A stretch of 37,568 bases of DNA from Nitrospirota bacterium (GTDB taxonomy: Bacteria; Nitrospirota; Nitrospiria; Nitrospirales; Nitrospiraceae). The notes beneath the pieces are model-generated. The model had not been told where the DNA came from, made no database searches, and saw nothing but the letters and a program-made list of their open reading frames with translations. The translations under genes were made by a program, and so were the position numbers. Positions within the stretch are counted from its first letter, which is position 1; the number at the start of each line of letters is the position of its first letter. Where the stretch lies: positions 1 to 37,568 of the forward strand of contig JAGWTI010000027.1 in assembly GCA_028876065.1 (NCBI GenBank). The letters run 5' to 3'. Shown here one piece after another: positions 7,545-16,233 of the stretch.

Positions 7545-7953
7545 CGAGCCGGTTGCTTCCTTTTCCCTGCCGCTTCAGAAAACCACGGTGACCGCAGAAG
7601 ACGGTTGTCCCCTCTTGTCCACAGGCCGGTTCGGCAGGCTGTTACGCCCCAAGATATTGATAGATAAAATAGAATCGAGCCCCATATATGGTAATTCAGC
7701 TTGACTTCGAGGGGTCGATTTGCTATAGGCAAGCGAGTTTTTCGCGTGTGGCTGAACCGGAAAGGCCATCGTGACGGGAGCAGTGTCTGGAGACAGGTCA
7801 GTGCTCCAATTCGGGTCGGCCGGACCATTCCTTCTGCCGAAGCCGCGCCGCTGTCGGGGTCGCGCCGTCCCCGTTTCTCTCCGCGTCCGTTTCGGGTCCG
7901 AACGCCCGCTTGTGCCGGCGGCCTCGATGGACGGATGCAGTAAGGGTTAACGC
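7545..7953 (+). other. 409-bp spacer between tssJ and tssK
   Basis: No convincing gene is present. The 80-residue frame at 7701-7943 is rich in Arg and Pro and has no family likeness. The spacer has a short A+T-rich part around 7650-7700, a good sigma-70-type promoter at 7701-7729, and two direct TTGTCC half-sites at 7605-7610 and 7615-7620. These resemble half of the palindrome described elsewhere in this window, but no -24/-12 site goes with them. Confidence 0.6.
7701..7729 (+). promoter_or_regulatory. Sigma-70-type promoter for tssK-tssL-tssM
   Basis: TTGACT at 7701-7706 and TATAGG at 7724-7729 are separated by 17 bp. TG at 7721-7722 gives an extended -10. Transcription would start near 7736, about 218 bp upstream of the tssK GTG, leaving a long leader. 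Confidence 0.5.
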
Positions 7954-9351
7954 GTGGACAGTAAGAAGCCGATTTTTTGGCATCAAGGCCTCTTTCTCCA
8001 GCCCCAGCATTTTCAACTCTCCGACCTCTATGCAGGATTCCTCCAGCGTCCTTTCGCCGACCTAGGCCTGCCGCATTTCTGGGGAGTCGGGGCCCTGGAA
8101 CTGTCCGCCGCCGCCGTGAAGAACCTGTCGGTCGAGATCGCGCAGGCGCAGCTGCTGTTCCGCGACGGTACCTACGTGGAATATCCGGGCAACGCCCTGA
8201 TCAAATCCCGTTCGTTCAAGACGGACTGGGTCGAAGGGGATAAACCGTTTACGATCTACCTGGGTTTGAAGAAGATGAGCCAAACCCAGCCGAACGTCTC
8301 GGTCGTGAAATCCTACGACGACCTGCCCGAGGCCGCGACCCGATTCGCGACGACGGCGGACCCGGAAGAAGTCCGAGATCTCTATCAGGGCGGGACCACC
8401 GCCATGGTTCAGACCCTGACCTATGCGGTGAAAGTGTTCTGGGAGACCGAACTGGACCGGCTGGACGATTACGAGACGATCCCCGTGGCGCGACTGGAGC
8501 GGGACGGGGAAACCATCAAGCTCTCCGGCAAGTTCGTTCCGCCCTGCGTGGCCGTCTCCGCCTCCGGCGTCCTGATGGGCATCATCAAGGACATCCGCGA
8601 CGAGATCGCGGGCCGGGCCCGCCAACTGGAGGAATACAAAAGTCCGCGCGAGACGCAGAAAAGGGAATTCGACGCCGGCCACCTGGTCTACCTGCTGGCG
8701 TTGCGTTCGCTGAACCGGTACGTGCCGCTGCTGGTCCATTACACGGAAACCAAACAGGTGCATCCGTGGGTCATCTACGGCGCCCTGCGGCAAATGGTGG
8801 GCGAGCTGAGTTCGTTCTCGGAGCGGTTCAATATGCTGGGCGAGACGCAGGGCGGTCCGGCGGACGGCGGCACGGTGCCGGCCTACACCCACGACGACTT
8901 GGGCCGATGCATGGTCGCGGTGCGGAATCTGATCGCGCAGCTGTTGAACGAGATCACCATCGGCCCGGAATTCCTGGTCCGGCTCGAACTGCAAGACGGG
9001 TATTACGTCGCCGATCTGCCCAAAAACTTCTTCGCGCAACGCCACCGCTTCTACCTGGTGATGCGGACGGAGAGCGCGCCGGAGGGGCTGCTCCAGTCGT
9101 TTGAAGCCCAGGCGAAGCTGGGGGCGCGCGATCAAGTGCCGGTGCTGATCAGCCGGGCCCTGCCGGGCGTCGAGTTGATTCAACTGCCGGTGGCGCCGCA
9201 AGGTTTGCCGCGCCGCGCCAACTCCTTTTATTTTCGGGTCGAGCAATTCAGCGACCAATGGGATTTTGTGGAGCACAGCGGCAGCATCGCCCTCTACTGG
9301 GGTGAAGCGCCGGCGGACTTGCGGATCGAACTTGTGGCGCTGCGGGGATAG
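7954..9351 (+). CDS. tssK: TssK, T6SS baseplate protein
   Basis: The product has 465 residues, typical for TssK. It opens with the family signature PIFWHQGLFLQPQHFQ, then shows YVEYPGNALIKSRSFKTDW and, further on, the helical part with PLLVHYTETKQVHPWVIYG. The C-terminal domain (about 320-465) contains PKNFFAQRHRFYLVMRTE and RANSFYFRVEQFSDQWD. TssK trimers link the baseplate wedges to the membrane complex through TssL and TssM, encoded directly downstream. The start is a GTG at 7954, chosen because the family signature begins a few residues later; TAAGGG at 7941-7946 is a fair ribosome binding site. Confidence 0.95.
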   Translation: MDSKKPIFWHQGLFLQPQHFQLSDLYAGFLQRPFADLGLPHFWGVGALELSAAAVKNLSVEIAQAQLLFRDGTYVEYPGNALIKSRSFKTDWVEGDKPFTIYLGLKKMSQTQPNVSVVKSYDDLPEAATRFATTADPEEVRDLYQGGTTAMVQTLTYAVKVFWETELDRLDDYETIPVARLERDGETIKLSGKFVPPCVAVSASGVLMGIIKDIRDEIAGRARQLEEYKSPRETQKREFDAGHLVYLLALRSLNRYVPLLVHYTETKQVHPWVIYGALRQMVGELSSFSERFNMLGETQGGPADGGTVPAYTHDDLGRCMVAVRNLIAQLLNEITIGPEFLVRLELQDGYYVADLPKNFFAQRHRFYLVMRTESAPEGLLQSFEAQAKLGARDQVPVLISRALPGVELIQLPVAPQGLPRRANSFYFRVEQFSDQWDFVEHSGSIALYWGEAPADLRIELVALRG

Positions 9352-9353
9352 GC

Positions 9354-10022
9354 ATGCGGCTCGTTGACTGTTTCACCGACGTTCTGGCCTATGCCAAAGG
9401 ATTTCTCCAGCAACCGTCCCTCGATTACCAGGCCTACCGCTCCCAGGTCCTCCAAATGCTCGGCCAGGCGACGATCCGGGGGCGCCAGGCGGGATTCAGC
9501 GCCGAGGATTGCGATGCCGCGCTCTTCGCCGTCGTCGCATGGATCGACGAAGCGACGCTGAGCTCGGGCTGGTCCGAGGTCGGACGATGGCAGAAGGAGC
9601 CCCTCCAAGGGGTCTATTTCAAGACGGCGAAAGCCGGGCTGGAGTTTTACACCCGGCTGGACATGTTGGCGCCGCAGCAACGGCACATCCGCGAGGTGTA
9701 CTTTCTGTGTCTGCTGCTCGGGTTTCGGGGCCGCTATGTGTACCAGACCGACCGGGACGTGCTGCGCGGGATGCAGCACAAGCACTTGTCCCTGCTGTTC
9801 AACGATCCCGCGCTGCTCCAGCTGGATGAGACCAGCCAGCTTTTCCCCAGCGTCTATCCCGTCGCACGCCCGATCACGAAGCCCCCGAAGCTCACGAGCC
9901 GCGTCTCCGCCCTGACGCTGAATCTCGTAGTCACGCCGGTCCTCGTGGTGGTGATCTTGTACGCGACGTATCACGTCCTGTTGAGCAACATGGTCGCCGA
10001 TTTCACGACGGTGCTGAAATGA
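9354..10022 (+). CDS. tssL: TssL (DotU/IcmH family), T6SS inner-membrane protein
   Basis: The product has 222 residues. The cytoplasmic helical domain shows the DotU pattern: FSAEDCDAALFAVVAWIDEA, SSGWSEVGRWQKEPLQGVYF, AGLEFYTRLDML and REVYFLCLLLGFRGRY. A single C-terminal membrane segment (about residues 188-212, ALTLNLVVTPVLVVVILYAT) gives a tail-anchored protein with a very short periplasmic end. It lacks the OmpA or SPOR peptidoglycan-binding extension that some TssL proteins carry; here a SPOR domain is on TssM instead. The ATG lies two bases after the tssK stop, so the genes are surely cotranscribed. Confidence 0.93.
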   Translation: MRLVDCFTDVLAYAKGFLQQPSLDYQAYRSQVLQMLGQATIRGRQAGFSAEDCDAALFAVVAWIDEATLSSGWSEVGRWQKEPLQGVYFKTAKAGLEFYTRLDMLAPQQRHIREVYFLCLLLGFRGRYVYQTDRDVLRGMQHKHLSLLFNDPALLQLDETSQLFPSVYPVARPITKPPKLTSRVSALTLNLVVTPVLVVVILYATYHVLLSNMVADFTTVLK

Positions 10023-10062
10023 CCGGGCGACGTCGCCGTGGGTGTGATGAACTGACGAGCCG

Positions 10063-13000
10063 ATGACCAAGGTCCTCAAAGTCCTGCTCTATATCCTCGC
10101 GCTGTTCTTCCTCTTATTGGTCTGTTGGGGGCTGACCCTCTATTGGGGGTGGAAGCCGGCCGCCGTCTTGCCGCTCTTCGTCGGGACGATCGGGCTCATC
10201 GTGGCCGTGCGATGGATCAAGCGGCTGGTGCTGGTCTATCGCGCCAAACGGCAAATCAGCCGCGCGGTCGAAGAGGCGCCGCTTCCGGCGGAGCCGCCGG
10301 CCACGGCCATCGGCCTCAAGGCCCAATGGCAGGCGGTCGTGCAGTTGCTGCGGGATTCCAATCTCCGCCAGCAGGGCGATCCCGTCTACGTGCTGCCCTG
10401 GTACCTCGTGCTGGGCGCCCCCGGCTCCGGGAAGTCGACGGCGCTCGGGCGGGCCAAAGCCGCGTCGCCGTTGAAAGACATCGCGCCGAGCGACGACCTG
10501 CGGGACGCGGGGCACGGCGAATGGTGGTTTCTCAACAACGCGATCGTCTTCGAAGCGCCGGGCGAATTCGCCGTGCCGCTCGCCGAAGCGCCGACGCGGG
10601 AGGACTGGGCGCAATGTCTCCTGCTCCTCGGCAAGTACCGGAAGCGGGAGCCGCTCAACGGCCTCATCGTGACGATCGCCGCCGACCGTCTGCTGACGGC
10701 GGGCACCGAGGCCTTGGTGGAAGAGGGGCGCTTTATCCGCAAGCGGATCGATCAATTGATGCGTTTGCTGGACGTCAAGTTCCCGGTCTACGTCATGGTG
10801 ACCAAATGCGACCTGCTCTACGGCTTTGCCTCGTGGCGACGCGCCATGCCGGACGCCCTGTTGGAGCAAGCGATGGGGTTTGTCGGCGGAGCGGACGCGG
10901 TGGACGGCAAGGCGTTTTTGGCCCAGGCGTTTGCCGCCGTCTCGGAGCGCATCAAGGACCTGCGCCTGGCCGGCGCCCATCGTCTCGGATCGCTGGATCT
11001 GCCGGGGCTGCTCTTCCCCGCCGAATTCGATCGGCTCAGCGCGGGACTGACGGACTTTTGGAATGCCGCGTTCAGCAGCGATCCCTACCTGGACTCGCCG
11101 CTCCTCCGCGCCCTCCTGTTCACGAGCGGACGGCAGGGCGAGGAGTCCGCCTCGACCGTGCTCAAAGACGCCGGCCTTGCCGTGGCCGCCCGACCGTCGC
11201 CCGGTCCATCGGCCGGCCTGTTCCTCCGCGACCTGTTCCGCGTCGTGCTCCCGGACGACCGGGGGTACTTCAAGCCGCTGGGGTACGTGCCTCGGTGGGA
11301 ACGCGTGATGCGGAACGTCGGCCTGACGACGTGGCTGGCGTTCGGATTGGTGGCCATCGCCGGATTGACCATTTCCTTCGCCTACAGCTTCAGCACGATG
11401 AACCATCTGCGCAACGAGTATCCGGGCAAGCGGGCGCAACTGACCGGCAAATTGAAATACGACCTGCCGGCCATGGGCCAGTACATTCCGTTGCTGCGAC
11501 GGATGGAGGAGGGGGACCAGAACTGGTTCGTGCGGCTGGTCCCGTTCAACGGGCAGATCGTGCAACTGGAGGATCAGCTGCAGCAGGCCTACGCCGACGA
11601 TTTCCGCAAGCTCTTGCTCGCGGATCTCGACACCAGGTTGGCCCGAGGGCTCGAACTGCTCGCGGCGCAGGACCCAGAGAACGTCCGCCCCTTGCTCCTG
11701 GAGCTGATCGTCCGGCGCGTCAATTTGATCAAAGCACGACTGGCGGGCGACGGACTGGACAAGCTGGTAACGATGCCGAACCCTTTTGCGGAGGGGCCGA
11801 CCCTGGCGAGAGTGGCCGACCCGAACGCGGAGGCCTCGCCCGAAGCCATGCAACAGTTCGGCTACCTCTATGCCGCTTACGTGGCCTGGGAGCAACATCC
11901 GGAGCAGCTCCAGTACGAGCTCGACACGCTCCAGGGGTGGCTGAATCAATATGCGCTGACCAGCAGCGGGCTGGGCTGGCTGCGCGGCTGGGCCAATCAG
12001 CGGGCCGGGCTTGCGCCGGTCACGTTGAAAGACTTCTGGTATGGGAGCCGGTCCGTGGCGGAGCAGGTGACGGTGGAGGCGGCGTTCACACGGCAAGGCA
12101 AGGAGGCCATCGACCGGTTCGTCGAGGAATTGGCCGCCGCCGCGGCGGATCCGGCCAGTCTGACCGAAGCCAAGGCGGTGCTGGAGACGTGGTACCTGAG
12201 CGAGAAGATCAAGGCCTGGTATGTCTTTCTCCGCAACGTCGACGTGGGGAAGACCATGCTGGCGGGCGAGCTCGAGTGGAAAGTCTTCATGGAGAAGATC
12301 ACCAGCGAGCACAGCCCCTACTACGCCTTGCTCGCCAGGTTGGATCAGGAGTTCAGCGACTATCGGGACGAACAACAATTGCCCGATTGGGTCAAGTTGG
12401 CCCGCCACCTCGCCGCGATCCGCCCCGCCACCACCAAGCCCGGCATGATGGAGAAGGCCGAGATGGTGACCGGCGTCATCAACCGGACGGGCGGGGAGAT
12501 GATCCGCCAGGCCCTCTCCGGCGGGGCCGGGAAGGGGAAAGAGCTGTTCCAGAATCAACTCAACGCGGCCAAGACGTTCCAGACCTATCAAGCGGAGCTG
12601 GATATGATCTGGAAAGAGGCGGTGTTGGGCCAAGGCCGTGCGTACAAGATCGCCACCGACTTCCACACCTTCTCCCTGGACCCCTCCGTCAAAGCGTCCC
12701 CCTTCCACGCCGCGTACGAGGCCCTGGCGACCATCAAGAAGCTGCTGGGCGCGCGGGACGATTTTGAAAACCGCGCGGTCTGGACGCTGATCGAAGGGCC
12801 GCTCCGGTTCTCCATGGATTTCGTGGAAGAAGAGGCGGCCTGTACGCTGCAGAAAGAATGGGAAGCGAAGGTGCTCTATCCGACGCAGGGCGCGGCGTCG
12901 TCGAGCGATCTGCACGACGTGCTCTACGGGCAGAAAGGCGCGGTCTGGGCCTTCGCGGACGGGTCCGCCAAGCCGTTCGTCGTGCGCGATGCGCGGGCCT

Positions 13001-14793
13001 ACCATTTCATCGAAACGCTGGGCGCCCGCGTCCCGTTCACCGACCAGTTCCTGCCGTTCATGAACGAGGCCTTGAACCGGGTGGTGGAGCAGAAGGTCGA
13101 GACCAAAGCGGTGGAGATCGAGCAGAAGCAGCTCAAGCTGGAGTCCCAGAAAAAGATGGCCGGCGTCGAGGCGGCGTTGGGCGACCTCAAGGGCTCGATG
13201 GAGCAGTTGAAGCAGGCCGTCACCAACGTCACGATCAAGGGACTCCCGACCGGAGTCAATCCGGACGCGAAGGTCGGCCCCTTTGCCACCGTCCTGACGG
13301 TCGAATGTGTGGGCGGGGCCCGCGCGATTCCCAACTACAACTTCCCCGTCACCGACACCTTCAAGTGGTCGCCGATGACCTGCGGGGACGTGACGCTGCA
13401 GATCAAGCTGGAGGATTTCACGCTCGTGAAACGGTATCCGGGCGCCAGGGGCTTCGCCCGCTTCCTCCAGGATTTCTACGACGGGGAACGCAGCTTCACG
13501 CCGGCCGAATTTCCGCAGCAACAGCAGCGGCTGGAGCTCCTGGGCATCACGTCCATCCGGGTGCGCTACGAGATCACCGGGCAAGAGGCGATCCTGGCCC
13601 AGACGAAAAAGCTGGATCAGCTCGAGCAGGAAGAGAAGCGCCGGCAGGAGGCGAAGCGGGCGCTGCAGGCGCAGCAGGATAAGCTGGAAGAGCAAAACCT
13701 GGAAGAAGTGTCGCGGGCCGCGGCCAACGGCCAGCTCGCCAGCGCGACGATCGCGGCCATGCTGAAAGATCTGGACCAGTCGCTGGCCGATTTGAAGGGG
13801 TCGCTGGAGGTGCTGAAGAACACCGTCACCTCGGTCACGATCAGCGGACTGCCCACCAGCGTCAACGTCGAGGCCAAGGCCAATCCCTCCGCCACGACGC
13901 TGACCGTGCAGTGCGCCGCCGGCGTCAATACGATTCCCAATTACAACTTCCCCGTCGTGGGCAGCTTCCAATGGTCGCCCAACACCTGCGGCGATACGAC
14001 CCTGCAAGTGGTGCTCGACGGTCTCATGCTGAGCAAGAAGTATCCGGGGCCCGAGGGGTTCGCCCGCTTCCTGCAGGACTTCTATTCCGGCGACCATCTG
14101 TTTACGCCGGCCGATTTCCCGCAGCACAAGCAGCGGTTGGAGCTGATGGGGGTCAAGACCGTCCGGGTCCGCTACGAGATCGCCGGCCAGGAGACGATCC
14201 TGGAGCAGATCCGACAGACGGACCGGCTGGAACAGCAGGAGCGGCGTCGGCAGCAGCTCCGGCTCCTGCTGGAAGACCAGCAGGACCAGATGCTCGCGCA
14301 AGAGGCGAAGGAGAAACAGAAAGAACTCCGGCAGAAGCCGCAGATCAAGGTCTCCGTCCCGGCCAGGATCGCGGCCTGTTGGGATCAACCGGGAAACGGC
14401 CTGCCCAAGAGCGGGATGCACACGGCGGCCGTGACGGCCGAGCCGGCCGCCCCGGTGGCGACGGGCAACCCCGTCGCCATGGCCGACGTGCCGATGCCCG
14501 ACCAGGCTCGGGTGATGACGGTGGGGATGCTGTCGTCCGCGCCGGACGGCGCCTTCGCCGTCCAAGTGGGCGCGTTTTTATCGGAGACCAACGCCGAAAC
14601 GTTGCGGAAGCAGCTGGAAGTGAGGGGGTACACGACCACCATCCTGATCGAGCAGGATGGGCGGCAGCGGGACTGGTACACCGTCCTCATCGGCTGGGAC
14701 ATGGACCGGGTGCGGGCGTACCAGGCGGCGGAAGACTACAAAGCGTACGAGCAGTTGCCCGCCATCGTGCGCGAGCTGGCTCCGTCCAGCTAG
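10063..14793 (+). CDS. tssM: TssM (IcmF family) with duplicated C-terminal domain and SPOR domain
   Basis: The product has 1576 residues, against roughly 1100-1300 for most TssM. Two N-terminal membrane segments lie in residues about 4-50. The cytoplasmic NTPase-like domain has a P-loop, GAPGSGKST, at 118-126. A third membrane segment follows at about 418-440, then the long periplasmic part. Residues about 1035-1185 and 1240-1390 are two copies of one domain: each has DLKGS-type helix, GLPT.VN, IPNYNFPV, WSP.TCGD.TLQ, GFARFLQDFY and RVRYEI.GQE. They are joined by charged coiled-coil segments. Residues 1497-1576 are a SPOR domain (FAVQVGAFLSETNAETLRKQ... WYTVLIGW), which binds denuded peptidoglycan. 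TssM spans the envelope between TssL and TssJ. The stop codon overlaps the stop of the opposite antiporter gene. Confidence 0.93.
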   Translation: MTKVLKVLLYILALFFLLLVCWGLTLYWGWKPAAVLPLFVGTIGLIVAVRWIKRLVLVYRAKRQISRAVEEAPLPAEPPATAIGLKAQWQAVVQLLRDSNLRQQGDPVYVLPWYLVLGAPGSGKSTALGRAKAASPLKDIAPSDDLRDAGHGEWWFLNNAIVFEAPGEFAVPLAEAPTREDWAQCLLLLGKYRKREPLNGLIVTIAADRLLTAGTEALVEEGRFIRKRIDQLMRLLDVKFPVYVMVTKCDLLYGFASWRRAMPDALLEQAMGFVGGADAVDGKAFLAQAFAAVSERIKDLRLAGAHRLGSLDLPGLLFPAEFDRLSAGLTDFWNAAFSSDPYLDSPLLRALLFTSGRQGEESASTVLKDAGLAVAARPSPGPSAGLFLRDLFRVVLPDDRGYFKPLGYVPRWERVMRNVGLTTWLAFGLVAIAGLTISFAYSFSTMNHLRNEYPGKRAQLTGKLKYDLPAMGQYIPLLRRMEEGDQNWFVRLVPFNGQIVQLEDQLQQAYADDFRKLLLADLDTRLARGLELLAAQDPENVRPLLLELIVRRVNLIKARLAGDGLDKLVTMPNPFAEGPTLARVADPNAEASPEAMQQFGYLYAAYVAWEQHPEQLQYELDTLQGWLNQYALTSSGLGWLRGWANQRAGLAPVTLKDFWYGSRSVAEQVTVEAAFTRQGKEAIDRFVEELAAAAADPASLTEAKAVLETWYLSEKIKAWYVFLRNVDVGKTMLAGELEWKVFMEKITSEHSPYYALLARLDQEFSDYRDEQQLPDWVKLARHLAAIRPATTKPGMMEKAEMVTGVINRTGGEMIRQALSGGAGKGKELFQNQLNAAKTFQTYQAELDMIWKEAVLGQGRAYKIATDFHTFSLDPSVKASPFHAAYEALATIKKLLGARDDFENRAVWTLIEGPLRFSMDFVEEEAACTLQKEWEAKVLYPTQGAASSSDLHDVLYGQKGAVWAFADGSAKPFVVRDARAYHFIETLGARVPFTDQFLPFMNEALNRVVEQKVETKAVEIEQKQLKLESQKKMAGVEAALGDLKGSMEQLKQAVTNVTIKGLPTGVNPDAKVGPFATVLTVECVGGARAIPNYNFPVTDTFKWSPMTCGDVTLQIKLEDFTLVKRYPGARGFARFLQDFYDGERSFTPAEFPQQQQRLELLGITSIRVRYEITGQEAILAQTKKLDQLEQEEKRRQEAKRALQAQQDKLEEQNLEEVSRAAANGQLASATIAAMLKDLDQSLADLKGSLEVLKNTVTSVTISGLPTSVNVEAKANPSATTLTVQCAAGVNTIPNYNFPVVGSFQWSPNTCGDTTLQVVLDGLMLSKKYPGPEGFARFLQDFYSGDHLFTPADFPQHKQRLELMGVKTVRVRYEIAGQETILEQIRQTDRLEQQERRRQQLRLLLEDQQDQMLAQEAKEKQKELRQKPQIKVSVPARIAACWDQPGNGLPKSGMHTAAVTAEPAAPVATGNPVAMADVPMPDQARVMTVGMLSSAPDGAFAVQVGAFLSETNAETLRKQLEVRGYTTTILIEQDGRQRDWYTVLIGWDMDRVRAYQAAEDYKAYEQLPAIVRELAPSS
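13165..14250 (+). repeat. Internal duplication coding for two C-terminal TssM beta domains
   Basis: The region encoding residues about 1035-1185 (13165-13617) is repeated as residues about 1240-1390 (13780-14232). The protein likeness is clear over about 150 residues, with shared NYNFPV, GFARFLQDFY and RVRYEI. The DNA has diverged, so the event is old. Each copy is followed by a Gln/Glu/Arg-rich helix. Confidence 0.85.
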
Positions 14794-15968
14794 GCGGATG
14801 GCGAAAGCGGCCGCCACCGGGCGCAGCGCCATTTCAACAGGATCGGGGAAAGGAACGTGGTGAGCGCCACGACCAGCAGGATGGCCCCATACTCGCCCTC
14901 GCCGATGATCCGCTGAGCCAAGCCGGTTCCCGCAAAGATCAGCCCCACTTCCCCGCGCGGCAACATCCCGATCCCCACCACCCAGCGATCGGTCTTTCCC
15001 CCCGCGACTCCCAACCCGGCGGCGAGTTTGCCGAGCACGGCGACGATCGCCAGCCCTCCGGCCAGGAACAGGACCGGCCAATTCTCCGCCTGCAGCGGGT
15101 TCAACAGCCGGAGATTCACGGCCATCCCGACCAGAACAAAAAAGATCGGGACGAAGACGTCCGCCACCGGTTTGATCGCATCCCCGATGTGCGCCTGATG
15201 TTCCGTCCGCGCGAGCACCAACCCGGCCGCAAAGGCGCCGACGAGCGGCGCCAGGTGGAGCAGCCCGGCCAGGTAGCCCAGGGTCAGGGCGAAGGTCACG
15301 GAGGCGACGATGAGGCTGCCGCGCACGTGCATCAGGCTCAAGAGCCGACTGATCCGATGGGCATAGCGGGTGCCGACCAGAATGGCCGCGATGAGCAGGG
15401 ATACGGCCAGCCCGGCCGTCCACCCGACCTCCAGCCAGGACACGGTGCCGGACATGGCCAGGCCGATGACGACCGACAGAACGATCAGGCCCAACATGTC
15501 GTCGATGACCGCTGCCCCCAGGATGATCTGCCCTTCGGCTGTTTTGAGGCGCCCCAGTTCGGCCAGCGTGCGGGCCGAGATGGCGATGCTGGTGGCGGTG
15601 AGCGTCGCGCCGACGAAGACGGCTTGGAGTTGGCTCATGTGGAGCGCCAGGCCGAGCAAGTAGCCCAGGGCGAACGGCGCCGTCACGCCGATGGTCGCGA
15701 CCAACGCGGCGGTCTTGCCGACGCGGAGAAACGACTGCAGGTCCGATTCCAGGCCGATCTCGAAGAGCAGCAGCATGACGCCGATGTCGCCGAGCAGCTT
15801 CAGCGGCTGGGTGGCTTCGACCAAGCCCAGCAGGCTCCCGCCCACCAGGACGCCGGCAAGCAGCTCGCCCAGAACGGCCGGCTGGCCGAGCCGCACGGCC
15901 AATTCGCCGAGGACGCGCGCCGAGACATAGATGACGATCAGGCTGAGGAGAAAGTGCTGGAGTTCCAT
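14790..15968 (-). CDS. CPA2-family Na+/H+ (or K+/H+) antiporter
   Basis: The product has 392 residues and 12-13 membrane segments. Typical CPA2 features are LRQP/LGQPAVLGELLAGVL near the N-terminus, LLFEIGLESDL, ATLTATSIAISA, and GAAVIDDMLGL with the paired Asp at 156-157. This DD pair is the ion-binding site of electrogenic NapA/NhaA-like exchangers. No RCK/TrkA-N domain follows, unlike Kef channels. It probably exchanges cytoplasmic Na+ for H+ and helps in pH and salt balance. The stop codon overlaps the tssM stop in the shared palindrome CTAG (14790-14793). No strong ribosome binding site is visible; the ATG is chosen because the first membrane helix starts right after it. Confidence 0.9.
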   Translation of the reverse strand: MELQHFLLSLIVIYVSARVLGELAVRLGQPAVLGELLAGVLVGGSLLGLVEATQPLKLLGDIGVMLLLFEIGLESDLQSFLRVGKTAALVATIGVTAPFALGYLLGLALHMSQLQAVFVGATLTATSIAISARTLAELGRLKTAEGQIILGAAVIDDMLGLIVLSVVIGLAMSGTVSWLEVGWTAGLAVSLLIAAILVGTRYAHRISRLLSLMHVRGSLIVASVTFALTLGYLAGLLHLAPLVGAFAAGLVLARTEHQAHIGDAIKPVADVFVPIFFVLVGMAVNLRLLNPLQAENWPVLFLAGGLAIVAVLGKLAAGLGVAGGKTDRWVVGIGMLPRGEVGLIFAGTGLAQRIIGEGEYGAILLVVALTTFLSPILLKWRCARWRPLSPSA

Positions 15969-16216
15969 GCTGCGTCACACCGGATAGTTATCGCAGGCAC
16001 ACCATACTGGAGCCCCGGAGGTAAGGCAAGAACGGAGAAGGCGCGCGGGGTCTTCTGGCGGGTCTGGAATGTCCACGACGTCGCGGATGGCAGGGCCATC
16101 TCTGTTGATGGACGGCAGGCCTTCAGGGTTGGGTCGGTTGGCGCAGATAGGCCGTGGGCGGTTCGCGCATGGACTCTCTTTCCGCAGGTTGTCGGGCCAA
16201 GGGCGGCCGAGACGTG

Positions 16217-16229
16217 CGCCGTCACGGCG
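16217..16229 (-). terminator. Possible weak hairpin just after the ompA-like gene
   Basis: CGCCGT-C-ACGGCG (6-bp arms, 1-nt loop) lies directly beyond the OmpA-like stop codon. No clear T-run follows on the minus strand. It may slow transcription or protect the 3' end; a true terminator is not established. Confidence 0.25.
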
Positions 16230-16233
16230 TGCT

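Noticed and set aside
7711-7730. Sigma-54 box upstream of tssK
   Set aside because: GG and GC elements are one base off the required spacing; the sigma-70-type match at the same place is better.
7701-7943. 80-codon open frame between tssJ and tssK
   Set aside because: It starts inside the -35 of a good promoter, is Arg/Pro/Ser-rich, and resembles no family.
10114-14565. Very long minus-strand open frame of 1483 codons opposite tssM
   Set aside because: The translation is His/Arg/Gly/Leu-rich with no domain, and the plus-strand frame is a clear TssM. Long antisense frames are common in G+C-rich coding DNA.
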